64,000 nt of DNA from assembly GCF_003056305.1 (NCBI RefSeq), contig NZ_PYVX01000005.1, positions 1 to 64,000 on the forward strand, written 5' to 3'. This stretch comes from Halomonas denitrificans. Lineage in GTDB: Bacteria; Pseudomonadota; Gammaproteobacteria; Pseudomonadales; Halomonadaceae. Both the position numbers and the translations under genes were made by a program. Shown piece after piece: positions 8,978 to 19,371 of this stretch. The first letter of the stretch is position 1. Each line of letters begins with the position of its first letter. The notes under the pieces were generated by a model. It did no database searches and was not told where the DNA came from. It saw only the letters and a program-made list of their open reading frames with translations.

Positions 8978-9465
8978 TGGCCACGTCCTCGCCCGCCAAC
9001 CTGCTGTGGGTCTGGTTCACCCTGCTGCTGGCGCTCTGCCTGCAGGTGATGCCGCTGGCCGACGGCTGGCAGGTGTGGCGCCCGGACTGGCTCGGCCTGA
9101 TGCTGATCTACTGGTGCATGCGCGAGCCGCTGCGGGTCGGCGTCCTGCACGGCTTCGTGCTGGGCCTGCTGGTGGACCTGATCGAGGGGGCACCGCTGGG
9201 GCAGAACGCGCTGCTGCTGTCGCTGCTGGCCTTCCTCTGCGCGCTGGTCTATTCGCGCTTCCGGGCCTATTCGCTGGTCCAGCAGGCGGTGCTGATCTTC
9301 GTGCTGCTGGGCATGGTCCAGCTGGCCGAGCAGTGGCTGCGCACCCTGTTCGGTCCCTTCCTGATGCACCTCTCCTTCCTGCTGCCGGCGCTGATCGGGG
9401 CGCTGCTCTGGCCCTGGCTCACCACCCTGTTTGAGGCGCTGGGCCGCCGACGCGTCCGCGACTGA
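8977..9465 (+). CDS. mreD: Rod shape-determining membrane protein MreD
   Basis: 162 residues, almost entirely hydrophobic, with about five membrane spans ([14 protein letters not shown], a central [13 protein letters not shown] span, and [14 protein letters not shown]). The [18 protein letters not shown] loop after the first span is typical of MreD. It joins the MreB-MreC elongation complex in the inner membrane. The start overlaps the mreC stop (TGATG), implying coupled translation. Confidence 0.95.
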   Translation: MATSSPANLLWVWFTLLLALCLQVMPLADGWQVWRPDWLGLMLIYWCMREPLRVGVLHGFVLGLLVDLIEGAPLGQNALLLSLLAFLCALVYSRFRAYSLVQQAVLIFVLLGMVQLAEQWLRTLFGPFLMHLSFLLPALIGALLWPWLTTLFEALGRRRVRD

Positions 9466-9506
9466 TCCCACGTCATTCACCCTCTGCCACTCGCTCTGGA
9501 GCCGCC

Positions 9507-10091
9507 ATGACCGACGATCCCGTGCTCTGCCTGGCCTCGGCCTCCCCGCGCCGTCGCGACCTGCTCGCCTCGATCGGTGTGACGGTGGAGGTGCGCCCGG
9601 TGGACCTCGACGAGACGCCGCGGCCCGCGGAGTCGGCGGCCGACTACGTGGTGCGCCTGGCGCGGGAGAAGGCCCTGGCCGGCGCGCGGCTGAGTGACCT
9701 GCCGACCCTGGGCTCGGACACCGCCGTGGTGCGCGATGGCGATATCCTCGGCAAGCCGGCGGACCGCGAGCAGGCCCTGGCGATGCTGCGCTCGCTCTCG
9801 GGACGCGGCCACGAGGTGCTCACCGGGGTCGCGGTCACCGGCCCCGCCGGCCTGCTGAGCGCCTGCGTGACCACCCGGGTCTTCATGCGCGTGCTGGAGG
9901 AGGACGAGCTTGCCGCCTACTGGGCCACCGGCGAGCCCGCCGACAAGGCCGGCGGCTACGCCATCCAGGGGCTGGCCGCCGTGTTCGTCGAGCACATCGA
10001 GGGCAGCCACTCGGCGGTGGTGGGCCTGCCGCTCTTCGAGACCGCCAATCTGCTCGCCCGCCAGGGCGTGCCGCTGTGGCACAGGGCCTAG
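9507..10091 (+). CDS. Maf-family nucleoside triphosphate pyrophosphatase (YhdE type)
   Basis: 194 residues. Maf proteins hydrolyse canonical or modified NTPs to NMP and pyrophosphate; YhdE-type members prefer dTTP/UTP. Motifs: [12 protein letters not shown] at 9-20, the GSDTAV...GKPAD metal/nucleotide segment near 70-86, and [16 protein letters not shown] near 150. The position mreD-maf-rng matches the Pseudomonas and Enterobacteria arrangement for the YhdE type. Cytosolic; a housecleaning or division-linked role is known for the family. Confidence 0.94.
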   Translation: MTDDPVLCLASASPRRRDLLASIGVTVEVRPVDLDETPRPAESAADYVVRLAREKALAGARLSDLPTLGSDTAVVRDGDILGKPADREQALAMLRSLSGRGHEVLTGVAVTGPAGLLSACVTTRVFMRVLEEDELAAYWATGEPADKAGGYAIQGLAAVFVEHIEGSHSAVVGLPLFETANLLARQGVPLWHRA

Positions 10092-10174
10092 CCCCGGGAC
10101 GTTGACCGCGGCACAGGACGGCGTGGCGCGCTATGTCATAATGGCGCCAGATCTTTCCGGACAAGGATATCCGC

Positions 10175-11638
10175 ATGAGCGGTGAAGTACTCATCAACCT
10201 GACACCGATGGAGACCCGGGTCGCCGTCGTCGAGAATGGCGTGCTGCAGGAGGCCTTCATCGAGCGCGCCCGGCGACGCGGTATCGTCGGCAACATCTAC
10301 AAGGGCAAGGTGGTGCGGGTGCTGCCGGGGATGCAGGCGGCCTTCATCGACATCGGCCTGGATCGGGCCGCCTTCATCCACGCCCACGAGGTGATGCCGC
10401 CGGGCACGCCGGCCGACGAGCAGGTCTCCATCGCCCAGCTGCTCCACGAGGGACAGGCGCTGGTGGTGCAGGTCACCAAGGACCCCATCGGCTCCAAGGG
10501 CGCGCGGCTGACCACCCACCTCTCGGTGCCGTCGCGCTACCTGGTCTATATGCCCGACTCGCCCCATCACGGGGTCTCCCAGCGCATCGAGGACGAGACC
10601 GAGCGCGAGCGGCTGCGCGGCCTGGTCGAGGCGGCGGCGGCCGAGCAGCAGCTGGAGGTCACCGGCGGCTTCATCGTGCGCACCGCCGCCGAGGGCGTCA
10701 CCCTCGAGGAGCTCTCCGCCGACATGCACTTCCTGCTGCGCCTGTGGCGCCGGGTCGGCGAGCGCAAGGTGACGGCGGCGGCGCCCAGCGTGGTCTACGA
10801 CGACCTGCCGCTGTTCATGCGCACCCTGCGCGACGTGATGCGCGACGATATCGAGAAGGTGCGCATCGACTCCCGGGAGAACTACGTCAAGCTGATCGAG
10901 TTCGCCCAGGAGTTCATGCCGACGGCGGTGGAGCGCATCGAGCACTACGCCGGCGAGCGGCCGATCTTCGATCTGTTCAGCGTCGAGGACGAGATCCAGA
11001 AGGCGCTCGGCCGCAAGGTGCAGCTCAAGTCGGGCGGCTACCTGGTCATCGATCCCACCGAGGCGATGACCACCATCGACGTCAACACCGGCGGCTACGT
11101 GGGGCACCGCAACCTCGAGGAGACGATCTTCAAGACCAACCTCGAGGCCGCCACCGCCATCGCCCGCCAGCTCCGGCTCAGAAACCTCGGCGGCATCATC
11201 ATCATCGACTTCATCGACATGGACGAGCCCGAGCACCAGCGCCAGGTGCTGCGCATGCTCGAGAAGTCGCTGGAGCGCGACCACGCCAAGACCAAGTGCA
11301 CCGGGGTCACCGAGCTGGGGCTCGTCCAGCTGACCCGCAAGCGCACCCGGGAGAGCCTCGAGCAGACGCTCTGCGAGGCCTGCCCGACCTGCGCGGGGCG
11401 CGGCACCCTGAAGACGCCGGAGTCGGTCTGCTACGAGATCTTCCGCGAGATCCTGCGCGAGGAGCGGGCCTACAACGCCGAGACCTATGCAGTGCTGGCC
11501 TCCCAGTCCGTGGTCGATCGCCTGCTCGACGAGGAGTCCGCCGCGGTGGCCGACCTCGAGGAGTTCATCGGCAAGACCATCCGCTTCCAGGTCGAGACCC
11601 ACTACTCCCAGGAGCAGTACGACATCGTGCTGATGTGA
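10175..11638 (+). CDS. rng: Ribonuclease G
   Basis: 487 residues. Endoribonuclease maturing the 5' end of 16S rRNA and degrading some mRNAs. An S1 RNA-binding domain (~35-125, NIYKGKVVRVLPGMQAAFID) is followed by an RNase H-like and a DNase I-like part with the catalytic metal motif TIDVNTGGYVG (~residues 295-305) and FIDMDE. The zinc-link motif is C403-P-T-C406 (CEACPTC with an extra Cys400). The short C-terminus, without an RNase E scaffold tail, identifies RNase G. It follows maf by 83 bp and lies 4 bp before yhdP. Confidence 0.97.
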   Translation: MSGEVLINLTPMETRVAVVENGVLQEAFIERARRRGIVGNIYKGKVVRVLPGMQAAFIDIGLDRAAFIHAHEVMPPGTPADEQVSIAQLLHEGQALVVQVTKDPIGSKGARLTTHLSVPSRYLVYMPDSPHHGVSQRIEDETERERLRGLVEAAAAEQQLEVTGGFIVRTAAEGVTLEELSADMHFLLRLWRRVGERKVTAAAPSVVYDDLPLFMRTLRDVMRDDIEKVRIDSRENYVKLIEFAQEFMPTAVERIEHYAGERPIFDLFSVEDEIQKALGRKVQLKSGGYLVIDPTEAMTTIDVNTGGYVGHRNLEETIFKTNLEAATAIARQLRLRNLGGIIIIDFIDMDEPEHQRQVLRMLEKSLERDHAKTKCTGVTELGLVQLTRKRTRESLEQTLCEACPTCAGRGTLKTPESVCYEIFREILREERAYNAETYAVLASQSVVDRLLDEESAAVADLEEFIGKTIRFQVETHYSQEQYDIVLM

Positions 11639-11642
11639 GCCC

Positions 11643-14600
11643 ATGTCCGCGGCGCGCCTGATCCTTCGCTGGCTGTTGACCCTGGTGGCGGTGCCGCTGG
11701 CGCTGCTGGCGGTGCTGGTCGTCGCGCTGCGGGGGCTGCCGCTGCTGCTGGACGAGCAGACCGGCTCCCTGGAGCGCCTGCTCTCGGCGCGCTTCAACGC
11801 CGAGGTGGTGCTGGATGACGTCACCGCGGGCCTCGCCCGGCTGGACCCACACCTCGAGGTCGAGGGCCTCTACATCCGCTCCCGCAAGGGGCTCGGCGAC
11901 GTGCCGCTGCTCGAGGTGGACCGGGCGCAGCTGCGCCTGGACAGCCTTGGCAGCCTGACCGCCGGCATGCCGCGGGTGGCCGAGGCCCGGGTGGAGGGCG
12001 TGACCGTGCACCTCTACCAGGATCCGTCCGGTCGCTGGCAGTGGCCCAAGCCCGCCGAGCTGCCCCCCGAATTGATTCCCGAGAGCACCTTCGACCTCGA
12101 GCGACTCGACTTCTGGGTCGGCACGCTGCTGCGCCAGAGCGCCTGGGTCGAGGACGTCCGCCTGGTGCTGCACGGCCGGAAGCAGCGCGCCGTGCTGACG
12201 GCGCCGCGCCTGGTGATGACCGGCGACGAGCGTCGCACCCACCTCGAGGGCGAGGTGTTCGTCGAGGGGCAGCAGGAGCATGCCATCCAGGCGGTCATGG
12301 AACTTCAGCCCGGGCCCTCGGGGCTCGGCGACTTCAGCGCGGCGCTGCAGGCCGACATGCGCCTCAAGAGCCTGAAGGGGCTCTCGGAGGTGCTGGGCTA
12401 CGGCGGCGCCCTGCGCCTGGAGGCCGTCAGCGGCGACGCACGGCTCTGGGGGCGCTGGCATCGGGGGGCCCTGGCCGACCTGCGCGCGGATCTGCAGGCG
12501 CCCCTGCTGGCGCTGCGCCGACCGACCTCGACCGTCGAGGAGGTGCCCCAGGCCATCGTGCTCAAGCAGGCCTCGGCGAGCGCCCAGTGGCTGCGCGACG
12601 ACAGCGGCTGGCAGGCGTGGATCGAGACCGATGCGCAGAGCGCCGACTGGGCCCGCCCCGAGGGGCAGCGTGAGGAGGCGGGACCGGCGGTGCCCCGTTA
12701 CTGGGAGGTGCGCAGCCAGGATGACGGCTGGTGGCTCACCACCAGCGAGTTTGACCTGGGGGCCCTGGCCGCCTGGCGCGACCGGCTGCCGCTGCCGGAG
12801 GCCCTGGCGCGGGTGATCGACAGCCTGGATCCCCGGGGACGGGTCACGGCGCTGGGGCTGGGGCGCGAGGAGGGCCACTGGCGGGCCCGGGCGGCGGCCA
12901 CCGAGGTGGCCGTGTCGCCCTGGGAGCAGGCGCCCGGCGGCGGGCCGCTGGACGTCTGGGTGGAGTCCGAGGACCTCTCGGGCCACGTCGAGTTCAGCGG
13001 TCGCGAGTCGCAACTGCATTTCCCGCAGGTGTTCGCCGCGCCGATGACGCTCGACGGCGCCCGCGGCGTGATCGACTGGGCCTACGACGGCCCGCGCAGC
13101 TTCGTCAGCGGCCGCGACCTCGAGGTGGCGTGGAACGGGGCGCGGATCGAGGGCGGTTTCGGGCTCTCGATCGGCGGCGAGCGGCGCGGCGGCTTCGGGC
13201 TGCAGCTCGACTTCGCCGACGTGGACGCCGTGGAGACCCCGCTCACCGACTGGCTGCCGGTGGGCGTGCTCCCCCCGGCGCTGACCGACTGGCTCGCCGA
13301 CGGGGCCGCCGGGCGCGTGCCCGAGGGGGCGCTGCGTCTCCATGTGCCGGTGGCCCCCGATCAGGAAACGATCGCCCCCGCCCTGCAGCTCGATCTCGAG
13401 ATCGTCGACGGGCGCCTGCCGATCGCCCCCGGCTGGCCGCGCCTCGAGGGCATCAGCGGCCACCTGTCGGTGGTCGACGAGACGCTGACGGCCCGCGTCG
13501 ACGCCGCCGAGAGCCTGGGCGTCGAGGCCTCGGCAGGGGAGGTGGCCCTCGAGGAGAAGCAGCTCTCGGTCCGTGGCGACCTCGCGGCCGAGGGCGACGC
13601 GCTGCGCCGCTTCCTGCTGGCGCTGCCCGTCGAGGGCATGGAGGCGCTGGAGGCGTGGCGGGCCGAGGGGCGGGCGACCGGCACCCTGGATCTGGCCCTG
13701 CACCTCGAGGCCCCCGAGGCCCTGACGCTGGACATCGAGACCGAGGCGGCATTCCCCCGCCTGGTCCATGCCCCCCTCGGGCTCGCCTTCACGCAGCTGG
13801 AGGGCCCGCTCGCCTGGCGCCAGCGCGGCGATCAGGGCGGCCTGGAGGGGCGAGTGAGCGCTCGCCTGCTCGGCGGCCCCGTGGTCGCCGACGTCGATAC
13901 GCGGGCCGGCGGGCTCGATCTCTCCGGCACGGCCGAGGCCGCGGCCCTGGCCGCCTGGAGCGGCGTGGCCGGCCTCGACACCCTGATCGACGGTCGACTG
14001 CCCTGGCAGGGGCGCCTGGCGATCGGGGAGGCGGGCGCCGCAGTGCGCGTGGAGAGCCGGCTGGAGGGACTGGCCATCGACCTGCCGGCGCCGCTGGGCA
14101 AGTCCCGGGAGGCCGCGCGATCCCTGCGGCTCGACGTCGACCTGACCGAGGGGCGGCTCGAGGGTCGCCTGGGCGACCGGCTCGGGCTGCGCTGGCGAGC
14201 GCCCGCCGGCAGCGGCCCGGGTCGGGGGCAGGCGTGGATCGGGCACTTGACGCCGCCCGACTGGGCCGGCCGGCCCGGCTGGGCGGTGGATGCCTACCTG
14301 CCGCGCCTGGCAATCGAGCCCTGGGGGCGCGCCCTGTCGCCGCTGCTGGCGGCCGTTAACCCCGCCACGGCCGGCGCCTCCTCGGGCGCGCTCTCCGCGC
14401 TCGCCCTCGAGACCGACTGCCTGCAGCTCGACGAGCGCTGCCTCGGCTCGCTGGTCGTGGAGGGCGGCAGCGCCGCCGACGGCTGGCGGCTCGCCCTGGA
14501 CGGCAGCCTGGCCGGCGGGCGCCTCACCTATCGGCCCGCCCTGGCGGCGCCGCTCGACATTAGCCTCGATCGCCTCTCGCTGGATGCGCTGGTCTCCCCG

Positions 14601-15488
14601 GCGGCCGACGGCGGCCAGCTGCTCGACGAGCTCGCGCTGCCCGTCGAGGCGGCCCCGCTGCCGGAAGGACTGGCGGCGCTGCCGGACGGTCGGCTGCGCA
14701 TCGCCGACCTCGCCTGGCGCGGGGCGCGGCTCGGCCCCTTCGATGGACAGTGGCAGGCGACGCGCGACCGCCTGGTGATCGACCCCTTGTCGCTTGCGCT
14801 CGGCGAGATCGAGGCCCGCGGCCAGCTGATCTGGGAGGCGAGCGGCGCCGGCGACAGCCTGACCCGCGCCCGGCTCGACCTCTCCGGCGGCGACCTGGGC
14901 AGCGCCCTGGCGGCGCTCGACCAGCCGGTCGCCGTGGAGAGCGCCGAGACCCGCGTGGAGAGCCAGCTCGCCTGGCCGGGCGCGCCCTGGCAGTTCGCCC
15001 TGCCGCGCTCCCAGGGCAGCCTCGAGGTAATGCTGCGCGACGGGCGTTTCGTCAACCTGGAGTCGCCCTCGGCCCGGGTCGTCGGGCTGCTCAACGTCGA
15101 TAACCTGCTGCGTCGCCTGCGCCTCGATTTCTCCGACGTCACCGGCCGGGGCACCGCCTTCGATCGTGTCAGCGGTGCCGCCACCCTGTATGGTGGGGTA
15201 CTGGAAACCCGCGGTCCGGTGGAGATCGAGGGGCCGGCGACCCACTTCACCCTGAACGGCAGCGTCGACCTGGCGCGCCGGGAACTCGATCAGCGCCTGT
15301 CGGTCACCGTACCGGTGAGCAACAACCTGCCGCTGGCGGCGGTGCTGGCCGGTGCCCCGATGGTGGGCGGTGCCCTGTTCATCGCCGACAAGCTGTTCGG
15401 GGATGCCATCGACCGCGTGACCCGAATCCACTATCGCGTGCAGGGCCCCTGGACCTCGCCGCGGATCGCTCTGGAAAGTGCCGAATGA
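11643..15488 (+). CDS. yhdP: YhdP-family AsmA-like envelope protein
   Basis: 1281 residues, matching the family's usual ~1,270. One N-terminal membrane span (~10-32, [19 protein letters not shown]) is followed by a very long periplasmic part of repeated beta-rich segments with DUF3971 and an AsmA-like C-terminus ([40 protein letters not shown]). YhdP is a bridge-like protein with TamB and YdbH that moves phospholipid to the outer membrane. It lies between rng and tldD and overlaps tldD by 4 bp. In Pseudomonas, as I recall, a nitrilase-family gene separates yhdP from tldD; none is present here. Confidence 0.95.
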   Translation: MSAARLILRWLLTLVAVPLALLAVLVVALRGLPLLLDEQTGSLERLLSARFNAEVVLDDVTAGLARLDPHLEVEGLYIRSRKGLGDVPLLEVDRAQLRLDSLGSLTAGMPRVAEARVEGVTVHLYQDPSGRWQWPKPAELPPELIPESTFDLERLDFWVGTLLRQSAWVEDVRLVLHGRKQRAVLTAPRLVMTGDERRTHLEGEVFVEGQQEHAIQAVMELQPGPSGLGDFSAALQADMRLKSLKGLSEVLGYGGALRLEAVSGDARLWGRWHRGALADLRADLQAPLLALRRPTSTVEEVPQAIVLKQASASAQWLRDDSGWQAWIETDAQSADWARPEGQREEAGPAVPRYWEVRSQDDGWWLTTSEFDLGALAAWRDRLPLPEALARVIDSLDPRGRVTALGLGREEGHWRARAAATEVAVSPWEQAPGGGPLDVWVESEDLSGHVEFSGRESQLHFPQVFAAPMTLDGARGVIDWAYDGPRSFVSGRDLEVAWNGARIEGGFGLSIGGERRGGFGLQLDFADVDAVETPLTDWLPVGVLPPALTDWLADGAAGRVPEGALRLHVPVAPDQETIAPALQLDLEIVDGRLPIAPGWPRLEGISGHLSVVDETLTARVDAAESLGVEASAGEVALEEKQLSVRGDLAAEGDALRRFLLALPVEGMEALEAWRAEGRATGTLDLALHLEAPEALTLDIETEAAFPRLVHAPLGLAFTQLEGPLAWRQRGDQGGLEGRVSARLLGGPVVADVDTRAGGLDLSGTAEAAALAAWSGVAGLDTLIDGRLPWQGRLAIGEAGAAVRVESRLEGLAIDLPAPLGKSREAARSLRLDVDLTEGRLEGRLGDRLGLRWRAPAGSGPGRGQAWIGHLTPPDWAGRPGWAVDAYLPRLAIEPWGRALSPLLAAVNPATAGASSGALSALALETDCLQLDERCLGSLVVEGGSAADGWRLALDGSLAGGRLTYRPALAAPLDISLDRLSLDALVSPAADGGQLLDELALPVEAAPLPEGLAALPDGRLRIADLAWRGARLGPFDGQWQATRDRLVIDPLSLALGEIEARGQLIWEASGAGDSLTRARLDLSGGDLGSALAALDQPVAVESAETRVESQLAWPGAPWQFALPRSQGSLEVMLRDGRFVNLESPSARVVGLLNVDNLLRRLRLDFSDVTGRGTAFDRVSGAATLYGGVLETRGPVEIEGPATHFTLNGSVDLARRELDQRLSVTVPVSNNLPLAAVLAGAPMVGGALFIADKLFGDAIDRVTRIHYRVQGPWTSPRIALESAE

Positions 15489-16939
15489 CATCACAGACTC
15501 ACGACATGCTCGACGACGCTTCTGACCTGCTGCTGGCGCCGGGCGGGCTGGACCTCGCGGCCCTGGAGACCGGACTCGGCCATGCCATGGGGCCGGGCAT
15601 CGACTATGCCGATCTCTACTTCCAGCGCAGCTGGCACGAGGGCTGGGTGCTGGAGGACGGCGAGGTCAAGGAGGCCAGCTACAACATCGACGGCGGCGTC
15701 GGCGTGCGCGCCCTGGCCGGCGAGAAGACCGGCTTCGCCTACTCCAACCAGATCACCGCGGACGCCCTGGCCGAGACCGGGCGCACCGCCGCCGGCATCG
15801 TGCGCGCGGGCGCGCGCCAGCGCGTGGCGCCGGGCGTGGCCGTGGCCCCCGCGGCTCGCTACGCCGGCATCGACCCGCTCTCCGGGCTCAGCGCCGAGGA
15901 GAAGATCGCCATGCTCAAGCTGGCCGATCGCGTGGCGCGGGCGGCGGACCCCTCGGTGGCCCAGGTGAGCGCCTCGCTCACCGGCGTCCACGAGGTGGTG
16001 CTGGTGCGGGCCAGCGACGGCACCCTGGCGGCGGACATTCGCCCGCTGGTGCGCTTCAACGTCAGCGTGATCGCGGTCAGGAACGGCCGGCGCGAGCGCG
16101 GCAGCGCCGGCGGCGGCGGCCGCTTCGCCATGGCGCGGCTGCGCGACGACAACGTCGCCGAGCGCTACGCCAAGGAGGCCGTGCGCCAGGCGCTGGTCAA
16201 CCTGGAGGCGGTCGACGCGCCGGCCGGGCAGATGCCGGTGGTGCTGGGACCGGGCTGGCCGGGCATCCTGCTCCACGAGGCGGTGGGGCACGGCCTGGAG
16301 GGCGACTTCAACCGCAAGGGCAGCTCGGCCTTCGCCGGGCGCATGGGCGAGCGGGTCGCCGCCAAGGGCGTCACCGTGGTCGACGACGCCACCCTGGCCG
16401 ACCGCCGCGGCTCGATGTCGGTCGACGACGAGGGCACCCCGGGCCAGTGCACGCCGCTGATCGAGGACGGCATCCTGACCGGCTACATGCAGGACAAGCT
16501 GAACGCGCGGCTGATGGGCATGGCGCCCACCGGCAACGCCCGCCGCGAATCCTTCGCCCACCTGCCGATGCCGCGCATGACCAACACCTACATGCGGGCG
16601 GGCAGCGACGACCCGGCGGACATCCTGAAGAGCGTGCGCCGCGGGATCTACGCGATGAGCTTCGGCGGCGGCCAGGTGGACATCACCTCGGGCAAGTTCG
16701 TCTTCTCGGCCAGCGAAGCCTACCTGATCGAGGACGGCCGGATCACCGCGCCGGTCAAGGGCGCGACCCTGATCGGCAACGGCCCCGAGGCCATGGGGCG
16801 CGTCTCGATGATCGGCCACGACATGGAACTCGACACCGGCATCGGCGTCTGCGGCAAGGAGGGGCAAGGCGTGCCGGTGGGCGTCGGCCAGCCGACGCTG
16901 AAGCTCGATGAGCTGACCGTGGGCGGCACCCAGTCGTAA
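15485..16939 (+). CDS. tldD: Metalloprotease TldD
   Basis: 484 residues. The zinc site HEAVGH (His264, Glu265, His269) lies in [15 protein letters not shown], and the C-terminal beta-barrel part contains [25 protein letters not shown]. The TldD/TldE heterodimer degrades unfolded peptides and matures modified peptides such as microcin B17; it also affects CcdA antitoxin stability in E. coli. The partner gene pmbA lies 0.8 kb downstream. The start overlaps the yhdP stop (ATGA). A 118-bp palindrome follows the stop. Confidence 0.97.
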   Translation: MTSQTHDMLDDASDLLLAPGGLDLAALETGLGHAMGPGIDYADLYFQRSWHEGWVLEDGEVKEASYNIDGGVGVRALAGEKTGFAYSNQITADALAETGRTAAGIVRAGARQRVAPGVAVAPAARYAGIDPLSGLSAEEKIAMLKLADRVARAADPSVAQVSASLTGVHEVVLVRASDGTLAADIRPLVRFNVSVIAVRNGRRERGSAGGGGRFAMARLRDDNVAERYAKEAVRQALVNLEAVDAPAGQMPVVLGPGWPGILLHEAVGHGLEGDFNRKGSSAFAGRMGERVAAKGVTVVDDATLADRRGSMSVDDEGTPGQCTPLIEDGILTGYMQDKLNARLMGMAPTGNARRESFAHLPMPRMTNTYMRAGSDDPADILKSVRRGIYAMSFGGGQVDITSGKFVFSASEAYLIEDGRITAPVKGATLIGNGPEAMGRVSMIGHDMELDTGIGVCGKEGQGVPVGVGQPTLKLDELTVGGTQS

Positions 16940-16943
16940 CAGG

Positions 16944-17061
16944 GAAGCCGCTGCGCTCGACGAGGCGGCGTTGGCGACGAACTCGCCATGCTCATTTAGG
17001 CGTCGCTAAACTCCGCTGGCTCGTTCGCCGCCGCCTGGCCTCGTCGTCGCTCGCTGGCTTC
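16944..17061. repeat. 118-bp interrupted palindrome between convergent genes
   Basis: The element is symmetric about 17002/17003. Outer arms are gaagcc 16944-16949 and ggcttc 17056-17061; second arms are cgacgaggc 16958-16966 and gcctcgtcg 17038-17046; third arms are ggcggcg 16964-16970 and cgccgcc near 17027-17033; the apex is tttag/ctaaa (16995-16999, 17006-17010) with a 6-nt loop. It fills most of the gap between the tldD and yjgA stops. It looks like a REP-type or dispersed intergenic palindrome and may act as a bidirectional terminator; the class is inferred, not shown. Confidence 0.6.
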
Positions 17062-17090
17062 TCAGGTGAGGAGATGATGCGAGGGGAGCG

Positions 17091-17597
17091 TCAGAGTCCG
17101 GCGGTATCGCGGATCAGCTTGAAGAGCCGGCGGGCGTTGGTTGGCGGCTTGCCCTGCTCGCGCTCGCGGCGGGCGTTGCGGATCAACTGGCGCAGGGCCT
17201 GGCGCTCGACGTCGGGGAACTCGACCACGAAGGCCTCGACGGCGTCGTCGCCTTCGTCGATGAGGCGGTCGCGCCACGTCTCGAGGCGGTGAAAGGCGTG
17301 ATCGCGGCGCAGCTTCTCGTTCTCGATCTCGTCGAACACCGCCTGGATGCCCTCGAGGTCCTCGCCGCGCATCAGCTTGCCGACGTACTGCATGTGGCGG
17401 CGGCGGGCCTCACGGGCCTTGATGCGCCCGGTCTCCTCGACGGCGGCCAGCAGGTCGTCGGAGAGGGGAAAGCGCGCGCGCTGGGCATCGCTCATGGCGA
17501 TGATCTGCTCGCCGAGCTGCTGCAGGGATTGCATCTCGCGCTTGAGCTGGGACTTGCTGGGCCGCTCGTCGGCCGGGGAGAGGTCATCCTGGGTCAT
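17091..17597 (-). CDS. yjgA: Ribosome biogenesis factor DarP / YjgA family
   Basis: 168 residues from the ATG at 17597 (MTQDDLSPADERPSKSQLKREMQSLQQLG). All helical, with the family segments KSQLKREM, RFPLSDDLLAAV, RRRHMQYVGKLMR and QALRQLIRNARREREQGKPP. DarP associates with late 50S precursors and promotes peptidyl-transferase centre maturation. The gene is divergent from pmbA across 117 bp, the usual yjgA|pmbA arrangement. Confidence 0.95.
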   Translation of the reverse strand: MTQDDLSPADERPSKSQLKREMQSLQQLGEQIIAMSDAQRARFPLSDDLLAAVEETGRIKAREARRRHMQYVGKLMRGEDLEGIQAVFDEIENEKLRRDHAFHRLETWRDRLIDEGDDAVEAFVVEFPDVERQALRQLIRNARREREQGKPPTNARRLFKLIRDTAGL

Positions 17598-17714
17598 GCC
17601 GGTTCCACTTCGTCGGGGATCGAATCGCGCCAGTATATCAGCCCGCGGTACGGGGCTGGACAATGCACCATCTTGAGGGCCGGCGACCGGCCGGCCGAGT
17701 AAGGAGAGACGTTC

Positions 17715-19055
17715 ATGACACAGGCTTTCGATGCCGCCGCCCAGCAGGCCCTGCTGGAGAGTCGCGCCCGGATGGCCCTGGACCTGGCCCGCCAGCTCGG
17801 GGCCGAGGCCTGCGAGGTGGGGGCCAGCGTCGACCAGGGCGTCGGCGTCAGCGTCCGCGAGGGCGAGGTGGAAACGGTCGAGCTGTCCCGGGACCAGGGG
17901 ATCGCCGTCACCGTCTACGTGGGGCAGCGCAAGGGCAGCGCCTCCTCCAGCGATGCCGGCGAGGCCTCGGTGCGCGCCGCGGTCGAGAAGGCGCTGGCCA
18001 TCGCCCGCCATACCGGCGAGGACCCGGCCTCGGGCCTGGCGGACGCGGCGCTGATGGCGACCGAGCTGCCCGACCTCGAGGTCCACCACCCCTGGACGCT
18101 CTCCATCGACGAGGCCACCGAGCTCGCCCTGCGCTGCGAGGCGGCCGGGCGCGGCGTGGCGGGGATCAAGAGCTCCGACGGGGCGAGCCTCTCCAGCGGC
18201 GAGGGGGTGCGAGTCTACGCCAACAGCCACGGCTTCCTGGGCAGCCAGCGCGGCAGCCGCCACTCGCTCTCCTGCCTGCTGATCGCCGAGGACGAGAGCG
18301 GCATGCAGCGCGACTACGACTACACCAGCGCCCGGGACCCCCGAGACCTTCTCGCCGCCGAGGCGGTGGGGGAGAGCGCCGCGCGGCGCACCCTGAGCCG
18401 CCTCGGCGGCCGGCGCCCGGCCACCGGGCGGATGCCGGTGCTCTTCGACCCGACGCTGGCCAGCGGCCTGATCGGTCACCTGATGAGCGCCATCGCCGGC
18501 GGGGCGCTCTACCGCGAGGCCTCCTTCCTCTGCGACCGCCTGGGCGAGCCGCTCTTCCCCGAGTGGTTCACCCTCGGCGAGCGCCCCATGGAGGTCGGCG
18601 CCATGGCGAGCTCGCCCTTCGACAACGACGGCGTGCAGACCCGCGACAACGTCTTCGTTCGCGACGGCCGCCTGGCGAGCTACATGCTCTCCGCCTACAG
18701 CGCCCGCAGGCTGGGGCTCGAGACCACCGGCAACGCCGGCGGCGCGCGCAACCTGCGCATCACCGCGCCGCTCGAGAGCCGCGAGGCGCTGCTCGAGCGC
18801 ATGGGCCGCGGCGTGCTGGTCACCGAGCTGATGGGGCAGGGCGTCAACGGCGTGACCGGCGACTACTCCCGCGGGGCGGCCGGCTTCTGGGTCGAGGACG
18901 GCAGGATCCAGCATCCGGTGGAGGAGTTCACCATCGCCGGCAACCTCGAGACGATGTTCCGGGGGCTCGCCGGGGTGGGGAGCGATACCGACACCCGCGG
19001 CAGCATCCATACCGGCACCTGGCTGATCGACGAGATGATGGTGGCCGGCGGCTGA
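17715..19055 (+). CDS. pmbA: Metalloprotease subunit TldE/PmbA
   Basis: 446 residues. Non-catalytic partner of TldD: the same two-domain fold, but the HExxxH motif is absent, as expected for TldE. Typical segments are GVGVSVREGEVETVE, RMPVLFDPTLASGLIGHLMSAI, FDNDGVQTRDNVFVRDG and GVNGVTGDYSRGAAGFWVEDG. It lies one gene from tldD, whereas in E. coli the two are at separate loci. The stop is followed by a GC-rich hairpin and the convergent ptsO. Confidence 0.96.
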   Translation: MTQAFDAAAQQALLESRARMALDLARQLGAEACEVGASVDQGVGVSVREGEVETVELSRDQGIAVTVYVGQRKGSASSSDAGEASVRAAVEKALAIARHTGEDPASGLADAALMATELPDLEVHHPWTLSIDEATELALRCEAAGRGVAGIKSSDGASLSSGEGVRVYANSHGFLGSQRGSRHSLSCLLIAEDESGMQRDYDYTSARDPRDLLAAEAVGESAARRTLSRLGGRRPATGRMPVLFDPTLASGLIGHLMSAIAGGALYREASFLCDRLGEPLFPEWFTLGERPMEVGAMASSPFDNDGVQTRDNVFVRDGRLASYMLSAYSARRLGLETTGNAGGARNLRITAPLESREALLERMGRGVLVTELMGQGVNGVTGDYSRGAAGFWVEDGRIQHPVEEFTIAGNLETMFRGLAGVGSDTDTRGSIHTGTWLIDEMMVAGG

Positions 19056-19069
19056 GTCGCGTCGTGTGT

Positions 19070-19091
19070 GCGGGGAGGGTGGCCTCCCCGC
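19070..19091. terminator. Hairpin between pmbA and ptsO
   Basis: A 9-bp perfect stem (gcggggagg 19070-19078, cctccccgc 19083-19091) with a 4-nt loop lies between two convergent stop codons. No T-run follows on either strand, so the efficiency is uncertain. Confidence 0.45.
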
Positions 19092-19098
19092 GCCGCGA

Positions 19099-19368
19099 TC
19101 AGGCGTCCTCGTCGAAGCGGGCCTCGAAGAGCGCGGAGATCGCCTCGAGGGCCGCGTCGGCCTCCTTGCCCTGGGTGTGCACCTCGAGCTCGGTGCCGCA
19201 GGGGGCGGCGAGGATCAGCAGCGACATGATGTTGCCGGCATCGGCCTGCTGGCCGTCCCGGTGCACGGTGACCCGCGCATCGAAGGGCTGGCAGCACTGC
19301 ACCAACTTGGTGGCGGCGCGGGCATGCAGGCCGCGGCGATTGGTCAGGGTCAGCTTGCGGCTCGGCAC
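19099..19368 (-). CDS. ptsO: Nitrogen-PTS phosphocarrier NPr
   Basis: 89-residue HPr-family protein. The phosphorylated His15 is in NRRGLHARAATK, and the regulatory Ser region is GNIMSLLILAAPCG (Ser49). NPr receives phosphate from PtsP (EI-Ntr) and passes it to PtsN; it regulates rather than transports. It ends the leftward rpoN-hpf-ptsN-rapZ-ptsO run, starting 3 bp after the rapZ stop. Confidence 0.95.
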   Translation of the reverse strand: MPSRKLTLTNRRGLHARAATKLVQCCQPFDARVTVHRDGQQADAGNIMSLLILAAPCGTELEVHTQGKEADAALEAISALFEARFDEDA

Positions 19369-19371
19369 GCC

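Noticed and set aside
10092..10174. A sigma-70 promoter for rng (TTGACC ... CATAAT)
   Set aside because: The two boxes are about 29 bp apart, too far for one promoter, and no better pair is visible.
11565..15494. A 1309-residue open frame antisense to yhdP
   Set aside because: High GC content leaves long stop-free antisense frames across the window. The translation is low-complexity (G, R, Q, A-rich) with no motif, while the plus strand encodes a full YhdP.
17091..19010. YjgA as the C-terminal part of a 639-residue protein
   Set aside because: The upstream part of the frame is antisense to pmbA and lacks motifs. YjgA family starts and length fit the ATG at 17597.
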